Origin: CAZFOB01 sp964520325
Lineage (GTDB): Bacteria > Actinomycetota > JAICYB01
DNA: 20,634 nucleotides
Direction: 5' to 3'
Assembly: GCA_964520325.1 (NCBI GenBank)
Contig: CAZFOB010000033.1
Location: forward strand, 1-20,634
In this document: positions 7,901-13,364 of the stretch, one piece after another
How the letters are laid out: each line of letters starts with the position of its first letter
Position numbering within the stretch: the first letter of the stretch is position 1
Notes under the pieces: generated by a model
Told to the model about the DNA's origin: nothing
What the model saw: the letters and a program-made list of their open reading frames with translations, nothing else
Database searches by the model: none
Program-made: the position numbers and the translations under genes

Positions 7901-8456
7901 TCCCGGCGACTACACCGCCGTGTCGACAACGCCGGTCACCATCGACTCGGCCGCCACCACCGCGGCCTTCTCCGTCCAAACCACCCAGGACACCACGTCG
8001 GAGCCGACCGAAACCTTCTTCCTCAACCTGTCGAGCCCCTCGACCAATGCCACGATCACCGACGCACAGGGCCAGGCCACGATCCTCGACAACGACGGGA
8101 CACCCGGCGTGCGCGCGTTGAGCGTGAATGACGTCTCGGTCACCGAAGGCGGCCTTGCCACCTTCACCGTCTCGGCCACCAACCCGGGCGCTCAGGCCAC
8201 CGTGCAGGTCACCACGTCCAACGGATCGGCCACGGCCGGCTCCGACTACACGGCCATCTCCGGTGGTTCCTTTGGAAGGGGCGCCATGACGGTGACCATC
8301 GGCGCTTCCGCCACCACGGCGACCGTCTCCGTCCAGACCACCCAGGACACGGCTCAGGAACCGAGTGAGACCTTCTTCCTCAACCTGGCCAGCCCCTCGG
8401 CCAACGCCACCATCACCGACGCCCAGGGCCAAGCCACGATCATCGATAACGACTAG
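4923..8456 (+). CDS. Secreted subtilisin-family (S8) serine protease with five Calx-beta repeats
   Basis: The 1177-residue exoprotein begins with a signal peptide (basic MRSVRPVAF, hydrophobic core, cleavage near AASG). A propeptide-like segment runs to about 150. The S8 domain follows: candidate Asp172 (VGTLSDTYN), His216 in DEGRAMMQHIHDVAPGA, oxyanion Asn about 288 (SAAGN) and nucleophile Ser524 (FFGTSAAAPHVAGVAAL). The DEGRAM and HDVAPGA version of the His motif is a recognisable S8 subgroup. Five Calx-beta domains start at about 600, 722, 832, 952 and 1062, each with DVSxxEG, SATxxxDY and DxxxExxETF motifs, suggesting calcium-stabilised adhesion. Domains 4-5 are an almost exact DNA copy of 2-3. 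There is no LPXTG or C-terminal membrane anchor, so the protein is probably released. ATG 4923 has a good ribosome site. Substrate unknown. Confidence 0.88.
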   Translation: MRSVRPVAFVVALLVVGSLGPAASGSGSRADQPAPAEGSPKSHPELQELEQEYARDGSVDGATHREKDTPVYGQLVTISAVPTGSGDELLADLEALGLKGGTALPKMVTGRLPVASLEQAEGLDSLQYMRPDWFQSGAGAITSQGDPAMKADDARAAFGVNGTGVKVGTLSDTYNRLGGASSDVASGDLPAGVQVLEEGPNSGASDEGRAMMQHIHDVAPGATQAFHSAFLGQGNFAQGIIDLKNAGAGVINDDVFYFAEPFFQDGVIAQAIDTVTAGGASYFSAAGNQGRQSYESAFRDTGVVGRDGTMHDFDPTAGTDTRQRLTIAPGSSIAVFLQWDDPFGTHAPSTNGPASDIDMYLFSSSGALLRSSVANNITTLEPIESIFFQNTGRSSMQVDLQIERFSGPVPGLIKWIDFDGGATVNQFATNSSTAIGHANAAGAMSTGAAFWAQTPDFGVSPPVLESYSSAGGTSILFGTNGVRLPQPSARQTPDFTGPDGGNTTFFGQDIGNDADTFPNFFGTSAAAPHVAGVAALAIDKVAGAGPSDVCNALSLTAVNMGPAGYDFDSGFGLVNANAALTMLTAPGLGGPCAAGGAPQITITDVSANEGNSGTTSFNFSVALSQAPIGTNTATVQFATANGTATQPGDFTSNSGPLTFSAASPGPRTVTVAVVGDAVDEANETFFVNLTSPACTGSGCTTPTLADNQGLGTIVNDDGAVVRAISINDVSVTEGGLATFTISATNPGAAATLNVATSNGSATAPGDYTAVSTTPVTIDSAATTAAFSVQTTQDTTSEPTETFFLNLSSPSTNATITDAQGQATILDNDGTPGVRALSVNDVSVTEGGLATFTVSATNPGAQATVQVTTSNGSATAGSDYTAISGGSFGRGAMTVTIGASATTATVSVQTTQDTAQEPSETFFLNLASPSANATITDAQGQATIIDDDGAVVRSISVNDVSVTEGGLATFTISATNPGAAATLNVATSNGSATAPGDYTAVSTTPVTIDSAATTAAFSVQTTQDTTSEPTETFFLNLSSPSTNATITDAQGQATILDNDGTPGVRALSVNDVSVTEGGLATFTVSATNPGAQATVQVTTSNGSATAGSDYTAISGGSFGRGAMTVTIGASATTATVSVQTTQDTAQEPSETFFLNLASPSANATITDAQGQATIIDND
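7110..8434 (+). repeat. Perfect 635-base duplication (two copies, period 690) inside the subtilase gene
   Basis: Bases 7110-7744 are identical to 7800-8434, third codon positions included. Each copy encodes most of a two-domain Calx-beta pair (about residues 730-941 and 960-1171). Outside these limits the copies diverge at several positions (for example 7109/7799 and 7745/8435). The period of 690 bases keeps the reading frame. Confidence 0.97.
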
Positions 8457-8464
8457 CCGCCAGC

Positions 8465-8470
8465 TACCCT
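8465..8470 (+). promoter_or_regulatory. Predicted -10 box (TACCCT) of the lipoprotein gene
   Basis: TACCCT matches TAnnnT and ends 9 bases before the ATG at 8480, where no Shine-Dalgarno sequence is visible. This suggests an independent, nearly leaderless transcript. Confidence 0.4.
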
Positions 8471-8479
8471 CGGGGTGCC

Positions 8480-8944
8480 ATGTCGACACAACGCTGGGTG
8501 ATGGCTCTTTCCTTGGTGCTCCTCATGAGTGCGTGTGCAACGGCGCCTGCGGCACGGGTCACCTCGAGCCCTGACGCTCAAGGCGCAGAGGGTGTGCCGA
8601 ACATCACCGTCGTCACGCCGGAGAACGGATCGACGATCGCGGCGGGAAATGTCAAGGTCTCGGTTTCGGTCGAGGACTTCGACCTCGTGAAGAAACTCGG
8701 TGAGAAGCCGTCGGACGGCGAAGGTCACGCCATGTACTACCTGGACGCCGAGCAGATCCCCACGCTTCCCGGCGAGGCGGCACGGACGGAGAAGGCCGGT
8801 TCGTACCACGCGAGCGCCAAAGGCTCGTACACCTGGCAGGACGTCGAGCCCGGCCCCCATCGTTTCGCCGTCCAGCTCGTGAACAACGACGGCACCCCCC
8901 TCGAGCCGCCGGTGACGTCGGAGACGGCCGTCACGGTGCAGTAG
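8480..8944 (+). CDS. Small lipoprotein with an Ig-like/cupredoxin-like domain
   Basis: The 154-residue protein has a type II signal peptide with lipobox LMSAC (Cys19), so it should be lipid-anchored on the outer face of the membrane. The mature part is a single beta-rich domain beginning ITVVTPENGSTIAAGNVKVS. It contains GEGHAMYYLD at about 74-83 and a terminal part TWQDVEPGPHRFAVQLVNND. I recall similar GHxxYYLD plus PGxHxFxVQLVNND sequences in secreted actinobacterial proteins of unknown role. The histidines could bind metal, but this is speculation. It lies 23 bases after the subtilase stop, with its own predicted -10 box. It could be a surface accessory to the protease or unrelated. Confidence 0.75.
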   Translation: MSTQRWVMALSLVLLMSACATAPAARVTSSPDAQGAEGVPNITVVTPENGSTIAAGNVKVSVSVEDFDLVKKLGEKPSDGEGHAMYYLDAEQIPTLPGEAARTEKAGSYHASAKGSYTWQDVEPGPHRFAVQLVNNDGTPLEPPVTSETAVTVQ

Positions 8945-8946
8945 CC

Positions 8947-9045
8947 GTGTCGGATCCTCGTCGCGGGATCTTTCTCATCACCGGTGCACAGGCCGCGGGA
9001 AAGTCGACGGTCGGGCGCCTGCTCGCCGACTCGCTCTACGAGAAT
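8947..9045 (+). pseudogene. Fossil N-terminus of a P-loop kinase/phosphotransferase
   Basis: From GTG 8947 the frame reads MSDPRRGIFLITGAQAAG followed by KSTVGRLLADSL, a clear Walker A (GAQAAGKST) of the small nucleoside/antibiotic-kinase type often annotated as AAA or ATP-binding protein. After about 33 residues the kinase similarity ends abruptly. The frame then runs out of phase into the methyltransferase gene and stops at 9303 with no recognisable domain. Only the start of the gene survives, probably after a deletion that joined it to the promoter of the next gene. It begins two bases after the lipoprotein stop, so it may once have been co-transcribed with it. Confidence 0.6.
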
Positions 9046-9068
9046 CGTTTCACTGCGGTCCGTTCGTG

Positions 9069-9074
9069 GATACT
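9069..9074 (+). promoter_or_regulatory. Predicted -10 box (GATACT) of the methyltransferase gene
   Basis: GATACT ends 8 bases before the ATG at 9083. No Shine-Dalgarno sequence precedes that ATG, consistent with leaderless translation. TTTCAC at 9048-9053 is a poor -35 candidate with short spacing. Confidence 0.35.
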
Positions 9075-9082
9075 TGGTGACG

Positions 9083-9934
9083 ATGCCGATCGAAACGGCG
9101 AACCCGGAGATGGCGGCGGCCTGGGACGGCCAGGAGGGCGCCGGCTGGGCGAAGCACGCCGATCACTACGACACAGGCACCGCGCGGTACAACGCGCATC
9201 TGATCGAAGGAGCTTCGATCTCGCCGACCGATCGGATCCTCGACATCGGATGCGGCAACGGCTCCTCGACGCGGGACGCAGCGAGGACGGCCTCCTCCGG
9301 TGAGGCGCTCGGCGTGGACCTCTCTTCGCAGATGCTCGAATGGGCTCGGGCGCGAAGCCGAGCCGAGGGGATCACGAACGTGGAGTTCCTCCAAGCCGAC
9401 GCTCAGGTCCATCCGTTCGACGAGCAAGCGTTCGACGTTGCGATCAGTCGCTTCGGCGGAATGTTCTTCAGCGATCCGGTCGCCGCCTTCCGCAATATCG
9501 GACGGGCCCTGCGAGAAGACGGACGCCTCGCGTTCGCCGGCTGGCAGGGGCTCGCGCGCAACGAGTGGCTGACGGCGATCCGCGAGGCCCTGGCGATGGG
9601 CCGGACGCTGCCCACCCCACCCATGAGCGCGCCGGGTCTGCTCGGTCTCGGTGATCCCGATCGCGTGCGGCAGATCCTGGACGAAGCGGGGTTCGACCGG
9701 ATCGAGATCGAAGAAGCGAGCGAGCAGTTCTACGCGGGCGCAGACGCCAACGACGCGTTCGAGTTCCTGAAGGACACGGGTCCGGTGAGAGGGCTCCTTC
9801 AGGAACTGGACGACGCGACACGAGCGAAGGCACTGGAGAATCTGCGATCAGCCATCGCCGCTCGCGAGACTGCGGATGGTGTGTTCTTCGGCTCGTCCGC
9901 CTGGCTGATCACGGCTCGTCGCCCACCTGCCTAA
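9083..9934 (+). CDS. Class I SAM-dependent methyltransferase
   Basis: The 283-residue protein has the SAM-binding motif I RILDIGCGNGSSTRDAA at about 51-67, the acidic motif II region GVDLSSQMLEWAR, and FDVAISRFGGMFFSDPVAAF as motifs IV-V. These place it among ubiquinone/menaquinone-biosynthesis-like (Methyltransf_11 type) enzymes. The substrate cannot be assigned. An in-frame GTG at 9077 is an alternative start; ATG 9083 is preferred because a -10-like GATACT sits 8 bases upstream. Upstream in-frame sequence (from 8984) is rich in Arg and is shadow of the kinase fossil. The gene ends 136 bases before vapB. That gap contains the vapB promoter and nothing else I can name. Confidence 0.85.
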   Translation: MPIETANPEMAAAWDGQEGAGWAKHADHYDTGTARYNAHLIEGASISPTDRILDIGCGNGSSTRDAARTASSGEALGVDLSSQMLEWARARSRAEGITNVEFLQADAQVHPFDEQAFDVAISRFGGMFFSDPVAAFRNIGRALREDGRLAFAGWQGLARNEWLTAIREALAMGRTLPTPPMSAPGLLGLGDPDRVRQILDEAGFDRIEIEEASEQFYAGADANDAFEFLKDTGPVRGLLQELDDATRAKALENLRSAIAARETADGVFFGSSAWLITARRPPA

Positions 9935-10033
9935 CCTCGGCCCCCGCTTCGGCCAGGAGCTCGCGCTCGGCGACCTTGCGCTCCGCGGCCGTGACGGGCT
10001 CGGCGAGGATCATGGAGCGCGTCTGGGACGATG

Positions 10034-10064
10034 GCCAGGTGTCTGGCAGATAGTCTGGCATACT
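10034..10064 (+). promoter_or_regulatory. vapBC promoter/operator region
   Basis: An inverted repeat GCCAG-gtgt-CTGGC occupies 10034-10047. GTCTGGCA is directly repeated at 10041-10048 and 10053-10060, with a relative GTCTGGGA at 10021-10028. CATACT (10059-10064) could be the -10 box and ends 6 bases before the vapB ATG, again leaderless. RHH antitoxins bind such repeats to autorepress their own operon, so this is a plausible VapB operator. Confidence 0.5.
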
Positions 10065-10070
10065 GATTCC

Positions 10071-10271
10071 ATGAGGACGACGCTGGATATCGATGACGAA
10101 CTGATGGAGAGCTTGGTGGCTCGTCTTCCGGACGCCTCGAAGACCGAAGCGATCGAGACTGCGATTCGTGCCTACCTCGCTCATGAGGCCATCAAGTGGT
10201 TCCGCGAGAACGCGGGGAAGATCGAGATCGAGGACGTGTCTGCCGAGTTGCGGCGTATCGACCGCAGGTAA
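10071..10271 (+). CDS. vapB: VapB-type antitoxin (ribbon-helix-helix)
   Basis: The 66-residue protein begins MRTTLDIDDELM, the beta strand and first helix of a VapB/Arc-like ribbon-helix-helix DNA-binding domain. SKTEAIETAIRAYLAHEA supplies the second helix. The C-terminal segment IEIEDVSAELRRIDRR would wrap the toxin. Its TAA stop overlaps the toxin ATG by one base (TAATG), indicating translational coupling. The antitoxin should neutralise the downstream PIN toxin and repress the operon through the repeats just upstream. Confidence 0.88.
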   Translation: MRTTLDIDDELMESLVARLPDASKTEAIETAIRAYLAHEAIKWFRENAGKIEIEDVSAELRRIDRR

Positions 10272-10663
10272 TGACGGTTCTCGCTGATACGTCGATCTGG
10301 ATCGAGTATCTCAGGCGTGGTACGCGAGGCGAAGCGGCACGGCTCGATGCGCTCATGAGCACGAACGAACTCCTCGTTTGCGGACCGGTCGTTGCCGAAC
10401 TCATGGCCGGCACAAGCGATACCAATCGCGCTGACGTCTGGAGAAGTCTTGCTGGGCTGCCATGGGCTGATCTGGGTCGCGAGGAGTGGTATCTCGTCGG
10501 AGTCGTGTCGGCACGTTTGCGCGAACAGGGTCGGCCTGCTGCGCTCACCGACATCGAGATCGCGGTTTCGGCAAAACAAGCGGAGGCATCGTTGTGGACG
10601 AGCGACTCGAACTTCGACCGGATCGGCGAGGCCTTGGGCGGAATACGGCGCTTCAGCCCGTAG
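10271..10663 (+). CDS. vapC: VapC-type PIN-domain ribonuclease toxin
   Basis: The 130-residue PIN protein keeps the expected acidic metal-binding residues: Asp6 in LADTSIWIEYLRRG, Glu43 in VVAELMAG, Asp94 in LTDIEIAVSA and Asp112/Asp116 in TSDSNFD. It is thus probably an active RNase, of the kind that cleaves tRNA or rRNA. Translation is coupled to vapB by a one-base overlap. A frame extending upstream to 10196 is only vapB shadow. The pair is intact and sits immediately upstream of aspartate kinase, 10 bases from its start, in what otherwise looks like accessory DNA between conserved genes. Confidence 0.9.
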   Translation: MTVLADTSIWIEYLRRGTRGEAARLDALMSTNELLVCGPVVAELMAGTSDTNRADVWRSLAGLPWADLGREEWYLVGVVSARLREQGRPAALTDIEIAVSAKQAEASLWTSDSNFDRIGEALGGIRRFSP

Positions 10664-10666
10664 TCT
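10661..10666 (+). promoter_or_regulatory. Predicted -10 box (TAGTCT) of aspartate kinase
   Basis: TAGTCT overlaps the vapC stop and ends 7 bases before the ATG at 10674. No ribosome-binding site precedes the ATG, so a leaderless transcript is likely. Confidence 0.5.
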
Positions 10667-10673
10667 CGAAACG

Positions 10674-11933
10674 ATGAGCATCGTCGTCCAGAAGTTCGGC
10701 GGGTCTTCCGTTGCCGATGCCGACCGCATCCGCAACGTCGCTGCTCGCGTGGTCAGGAGCGTGGAAGCGGGCAAGCAAGTCGTGGCCGTCGTCTCGGCTA
10801 TGGGGTCGACGACCAATGATCTGCGCAAGCTCGCAGCGAGCATCTCCACCCGGCCCCCGCCACGCGAGCTCGACATGTTGCTGTCGTCCGGCGAGCGCAT
10901 CTCGATGGCGCTCGTGGCGATGGCGATCGGCGAGCTTGGGCACCACGCCGAGTCGTACACCGGCTCCCAGGCGGGGATCATCACCGACGCGCTCCACGGG
11001 AGCGCGCACATCGCCGACGTCCGTCCGAGACGGGTCCTCGATGCGCTCGAACGCGGGATGATCCCGATCATCGCCGGCTTCCAGGGGGTGTCGGAGAAGA
11101 CCCTCGACATCACCACGCTCGGACGCGGCTCATCCGACCTCACCGCCATCGCGCTCGCCGCAGCCCTTCAGGCAGAGGTCTGTGAGATCTACACCGACGT
11201 CGATGGCGTGTACACCGCCGACCCGCGCTTGTGCCCCGATGCTCGCAAGCTCCACGCGGTCAGCTACGAGGAGATGCTCGAGATGGCATCGACGGGCGCA
11301 CGTGTGCTCCAGGCGCGCTCGGTCGAGCTCGCACGGGGACAGAACGTGCTGGTACACGTGCGGTCGTCCTTTGACGACACTGGGGGCACGTTCATCAGAG
11401 AGGAAGACGAACGGATGATGGAGAAGGCGATCATCTCGGCGGTCACTCACGACGCTTCAGAGGCCAAGCTGACGCTCGTTGGATTGCCCGACCGTCCCGG
11501 AGTGGCGGCGAAGATCTTCCGGTCGCTGGCGGACATCGGTGCCAACGTCGACATGATCGTCCAGAACGTCTCCCACGACGGACGCACGGACCTGTCGTTC
11601 ACCGTTCCGCACGATGACTTGCAGAAGTCCATCGACGCGGTTGCGAAGCTCGCGGACGAGATCGGGGCCGCCGGCTTCGAGTCGGACGAGAACATCGCGC
11701 GCGTGAGCCTCATCGGCGCCGGCATGAAGTCGCACCCCGGCGTCGCGGCCGACATGTTCGAGGCTCTTGCGGAGGCAGGCGTGAACATCGAGATGATCTC
11801 AACCTCCCCGATCCGCACGTCCTGCGTGATCCGCGAAGACCAGGTGCAACAGGCCGTCCAAGCGATCCACGCGCGCTTCCGCCTGTCCGACGAGGTGGTC
11901 CTTCGGGCCGAACATCCGGACGAAGCCCAGTAA
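10674..11933 (+). CDS. lysC: Aspartate kinase (aspartokinase, alpha subunit)
   Basis: The 419-residue enzyme phosphorylates aspartate, the committed step to lysine, threonine, methionine and diaminopimelate. The N-terminal kinase domain has VVQKFGGSSVADADRI (Lys7), then SSGERISMALVAMA and TTLGRGSSDLTA, followed by EIYTDVDGVYTADPR. Two C-terminal ACT domains (from about 255) carry the regulatory effector site, including SEAKLTLVGLPDRPGVAAKIF. Length matches actinobacterial class enzymes of the alpha2beta2 type. A second start at Met249 may yield the beta subunit. The next gene is asd, nine bases downstream. ATG 10674 matches the family N-terminus and a -10 box. In-frame sequence upstream from 10392 is vapC shadow. 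Confidence 0.96.
   Translation: MSIVVQKFGGSSVADADRIRNVAARVVRSVEAGKQVVAVVSAMGSTTNDLRKLAASISTRPPPRELDMLLSSGERISMALVAMAIGELGHHAESYTGSQAGIITDALHGSAHIADVRPRRVLDALERGMIPIIAGFQGVSEKTLDITTLGRGSSDLTAIALAAALQAEVCEIYTDVDGVYTADPRLCPDARKLHAVSYEEMLEMASTGARVLQARSVELARGQNVLVHVRSSFDDTGGTFIREEDERMMEKAIISAVTHDASEAKLTLVGLPDRPGVAAKIFRSLADIGANVDMIVQNVSHDGRTDLSFTVPHDDLQKSIDAVAKLADEIGAAGFESDENIARVSLIGAGMKSHPGVAADMFEALAEAGVNIEMISTSPIRTSCVIREDQVQQAVQAIHARFRLSDEVVLRAEHPDEAQ
11418..11933 (+). other. Predicted internal translation start for the aspartokinase beta subunit
   Basis: Tandem ATGs at 11415 and 11418 begin MEKAIISAVTHDASEAKLTL, which aligns with the known internal start of the C. glutamicum lysC beta subunit (MEEAVLTG...). 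A purine-rich AGAGAGGAAGA lies about 9-12 bases upstream. Translation from 11418 gives 171 residues containing only the two ACT domains. Confidence 0.55.
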
Positions 11934-11936
11934 CGT
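11931..11936 (+). promoter_or_regulatory. Possible -10 box (TAACGT) of asd
   Basis: TAACGT overlaps the lysC stop and ends 6 bases before the asd ATG, the same geometry as other predicted leaderless starts here. asd may also be read through from lysC. Confidence 0.35.
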
Positions 11937-11942
11937 AGCGGT

Positions 11943-12977
11943 ATGGGATTCCGTGTTGGGATAGTCGGCGCCACCGGCGTCACGGGTGAGGTCACGCTCC
12001 GGATCCTCGAGGAGCGCTCGTTCCCCGTCGACGACCTGCGTCTGTTCGCTTCCAGCCGCTCCGCTGGACGCAAGCTCACCTTCGGCGGCCGGGAGTTCGA
12101 GGTGGAGTCGCTCGAGGACGGCAACTTCGACGGCCTCGACGTCGTGATCAGCGCCATCGCGAGCTCGATCTCGAAGATCTGGTCTCCACGCATCGCGCAA
12201 GCCGGCGGACTAGTGATCGATCAGTCGTCGGCCTTCCGCCTTGATCCCGACGTGCCGCTTGTCGTCCCCGAGATCAACGGCGCGGACGCCAAGGCCCACA
12301 AGGGGATCATCGCCGGACCCAACTGCACCGGCGCCGTCGCCGTGATGGCCATCGCGCCGTTACATCGCGCCGTTGGCGTGTCCTCTGTGATCAGCTCCTC
12401 ATACCAGTCGATCTCCGGCGCCGGTCGTGACGCGATCACCGAGTTCATCGACCACTCGCGCAAGGCCGCCGATCAAGCGGAAGCTCTTCGAGGACGCGTT
12501 GACCTCGACCTGCCGCACACCGACAACTTCCCGCGTGAGCTCGCGTTCAACGTCGTCCCACATTGCGAGACCTTCAACGAGGGCGCGGACAGCTCGACCG
12601 AAGAAGAGAAGATGGAGCCCGAGATGCGCAAGATCCTCGGGCATCCCGGACTGCGCGTCCACGCGACCGCCGTACGCGTGCCGGTCGTCGTGGGGCACTC
12701 GGTCTCCCTCACGGTCTCCCTGCAACGCCAGATGTCGCCGGACGAAGCCCGAGAAGCTCTTGCGGCCTTCCCCGGCGTTGTGGTCGTGGACGATCCTCCT
12801 CGCGGCATATACCCGACGCCGCATGACGCTGCCGGTATCGACGACATCTTGGTGGGTCGCGTTCGACGCAACGACCTTGCGACCAACGGCCTTTCGCTCT
12901 TCGCGTGTGGCGACAACCTCCGCAAGGGCAACGCACTCAACGCGATCCAGACCGCCGAGCTTGTCCTGGGCATCTAG
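11943..12977 (+). CDS. asd: Aspartate-semialdehyde dehydrogenase
   Basis: The 344-residue enzyme reduces aspartyl phosphate with NADPH to aspartate semialdehyde, the step after aspartokinase. The N-terminal NADP-binding motif is RVGIVGATGVTGEVTLRIL. FASSRSAGRKL contacts cofactor, the catalytic Cys128 lies in GPNCTGAVAVMA, SISGAGRDAI follows, and the late HATAVRVPVVVGHS carries the active-site region. Length is normal. It is adjacent to lysC in the same order as in mycobacteria and corynebacteria. No Shine-Dalgarno sequence precedes ATG 11943. Confidence 0.96.
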   Translation: MGFRVGIVGATGVTGEVTLRILEERSFPVDDLRLFASSRSAGRKLTFGGREFEVESLEDGNFDGLDVVISAIASSISKIWSPRIAQAGGLVIDQSSAFRLDPDVPLVVPEINGADAKAHKGIIAGPNCTGAVAVMAIAPLHRAVGVSSVISSSYQSISGAGRDAITEFIDHSRKAADQAEALRGRVDLDLPHTDNFPRELAFNVVPHCETFNEGADSSTEEEKMEPEMRKILGHPGLRVHATAVRVPVVVGHSVSLTVSLQRQMSPDEAREALAAFPGVVVVDDPPRGIYPTPHDAAGIDDILVGRVRRNDLATNGLSLFACGDNLRKGNALNAIQTAELVLGI

Positions 12978-13002
12978 AGCTGGTCCGGCACGGGAGGGAA
13001 GA

Positions 13003-13192
13003 ATCAAGAGGCGAGCACTCGTTGGCGTCCTTGCACTGGTTCTGCTCCCGTTGGTATGGCAAGCGTCGTCCGTACAGGCGGCCGTCTGCACGGCACCGCA
13101 AGAGATCGACCTCTGGAACAAGACAAGCGCCGTCCTGCGCGGCTGAGGACGCGATCAAGGCTGCGTGGGCCGCGAACTGCACGCGTCCGTAA
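13003..13192 (+). pseudogene. Small secreted protein, probably frameshifted, with possible ATC start
   Basis: A strong ribosome site GGGAGGG (12992-12998) precedes ATC at 13003 by four bases. From there the frame reads (M)KRRALVGVLALVLLPLVW and a signal-peptide end QASSVQA, then AVCTAPQEIDLWNKTSAVL. It stops at 13146. The +1 frame continues sensibly as AAEDAIKAAWAANCTRP with a stop at 13192, just before a hairpin. Joined, the product would be a mature peptide of about 35 residues with two cysteines. Either one base has been lost or gained around 13130-13145, the sequence has an error, or the short version is real. No ATG, GTG or TTG retains the signal peptide. Function unknown. Confidence 0.45.
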
Positions 13193-13199
13193 CTCGACG

Positions 13200-13227
13200 C
13201 ACCGGGACCCGCTCGCGGGCCCCGGTG
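13200..13227. terminator. GC-rich hairpin between convergent units
   Basis: CACCGGG and CCCGGTG pair over 7 bp, then one mismatch, then CCCG/CGGG around a CTCG loop. It lies between the small secreted gene and the convergent tRNA-Pro and could terminate both. There is no T-tract, as is common in actinobacteria. Confidence 0.5.
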
Positions 13228-13235
13228 ATCGTGAG

Positions 13236-13309
13236 TCGGGACGGCGGGACTTGAACCCGCGACCTCCGCGTCCCGAACGCGGCGCGCTACCGAGCTGCGC
13301 TACGTCCCG
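13236..13309 (-). tRNA. tRNA-Pro (anticodon CGG)
   Basis: The 74-base tRNA has acceptor arms CGGGACG and CGTCCCG, discriminator A, T-arm GCGGG-TTCAAGT-CCCGC, and anticodon arm CCGCG-TTCGGGA-CGCGG presenting CGG (reads CCG). CCA is not encoded. Confidence 0.95.
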
Positions 13310-13316
13310 AGGGGCC

Positions 13317-13322
13317 AGTGTA
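13317..13322 (-). promoter_or_regulatory. Predicted -10 box (TACACT) of tRNA-Pro
   Basis: On the minus strand TACACT ends 7 bases before the tRNA 5' end at 13309, fitting TAnnnT. Confidence 0.45.
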
Positions 13323-13351
13323 ACGGCGGGGAGTGGACACGCTGCGCCCAG

Positions 13352-13357
13352 TAAGAT
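13352..13357 (+). promoter_or_regulatory. Predicted -10 box (TAAGAT) of the NfeD-like gene
   Basis: TAAGAT ends 7 bases before ATG 13365. It also contains part of the alternative ATG at 13356, so if it is the promoter the true start is 13365. Confidence 0.45.
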
Positions 13358-13364
13358 GCGGCTC

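Noticed and set aside
7084..8453. Possible CRISPR or minisatellite array from the repeated blocks
   Set aside because: The repeats are long, in frame and encode Calx-beta domains; there are no short repeats with unique spacers.
5268..8489. A 1073-codon open frame on the minus strand opposite the subtilase gene
   Set aside because: It mirrors the Calx-beta repeats in a Gly/Arg/Asp-rich shadow with no recognisable domain; GC-rich repetitive coding DNA often leaves the opposite strand open.
9909..10184. Minus-strand frame ending EPVTAAERKVAERELLAE...
   Set aside because: The tail looks helical, but the frame runs antisense through the vapB operator and vapB itself, and I cannot match it to any family.
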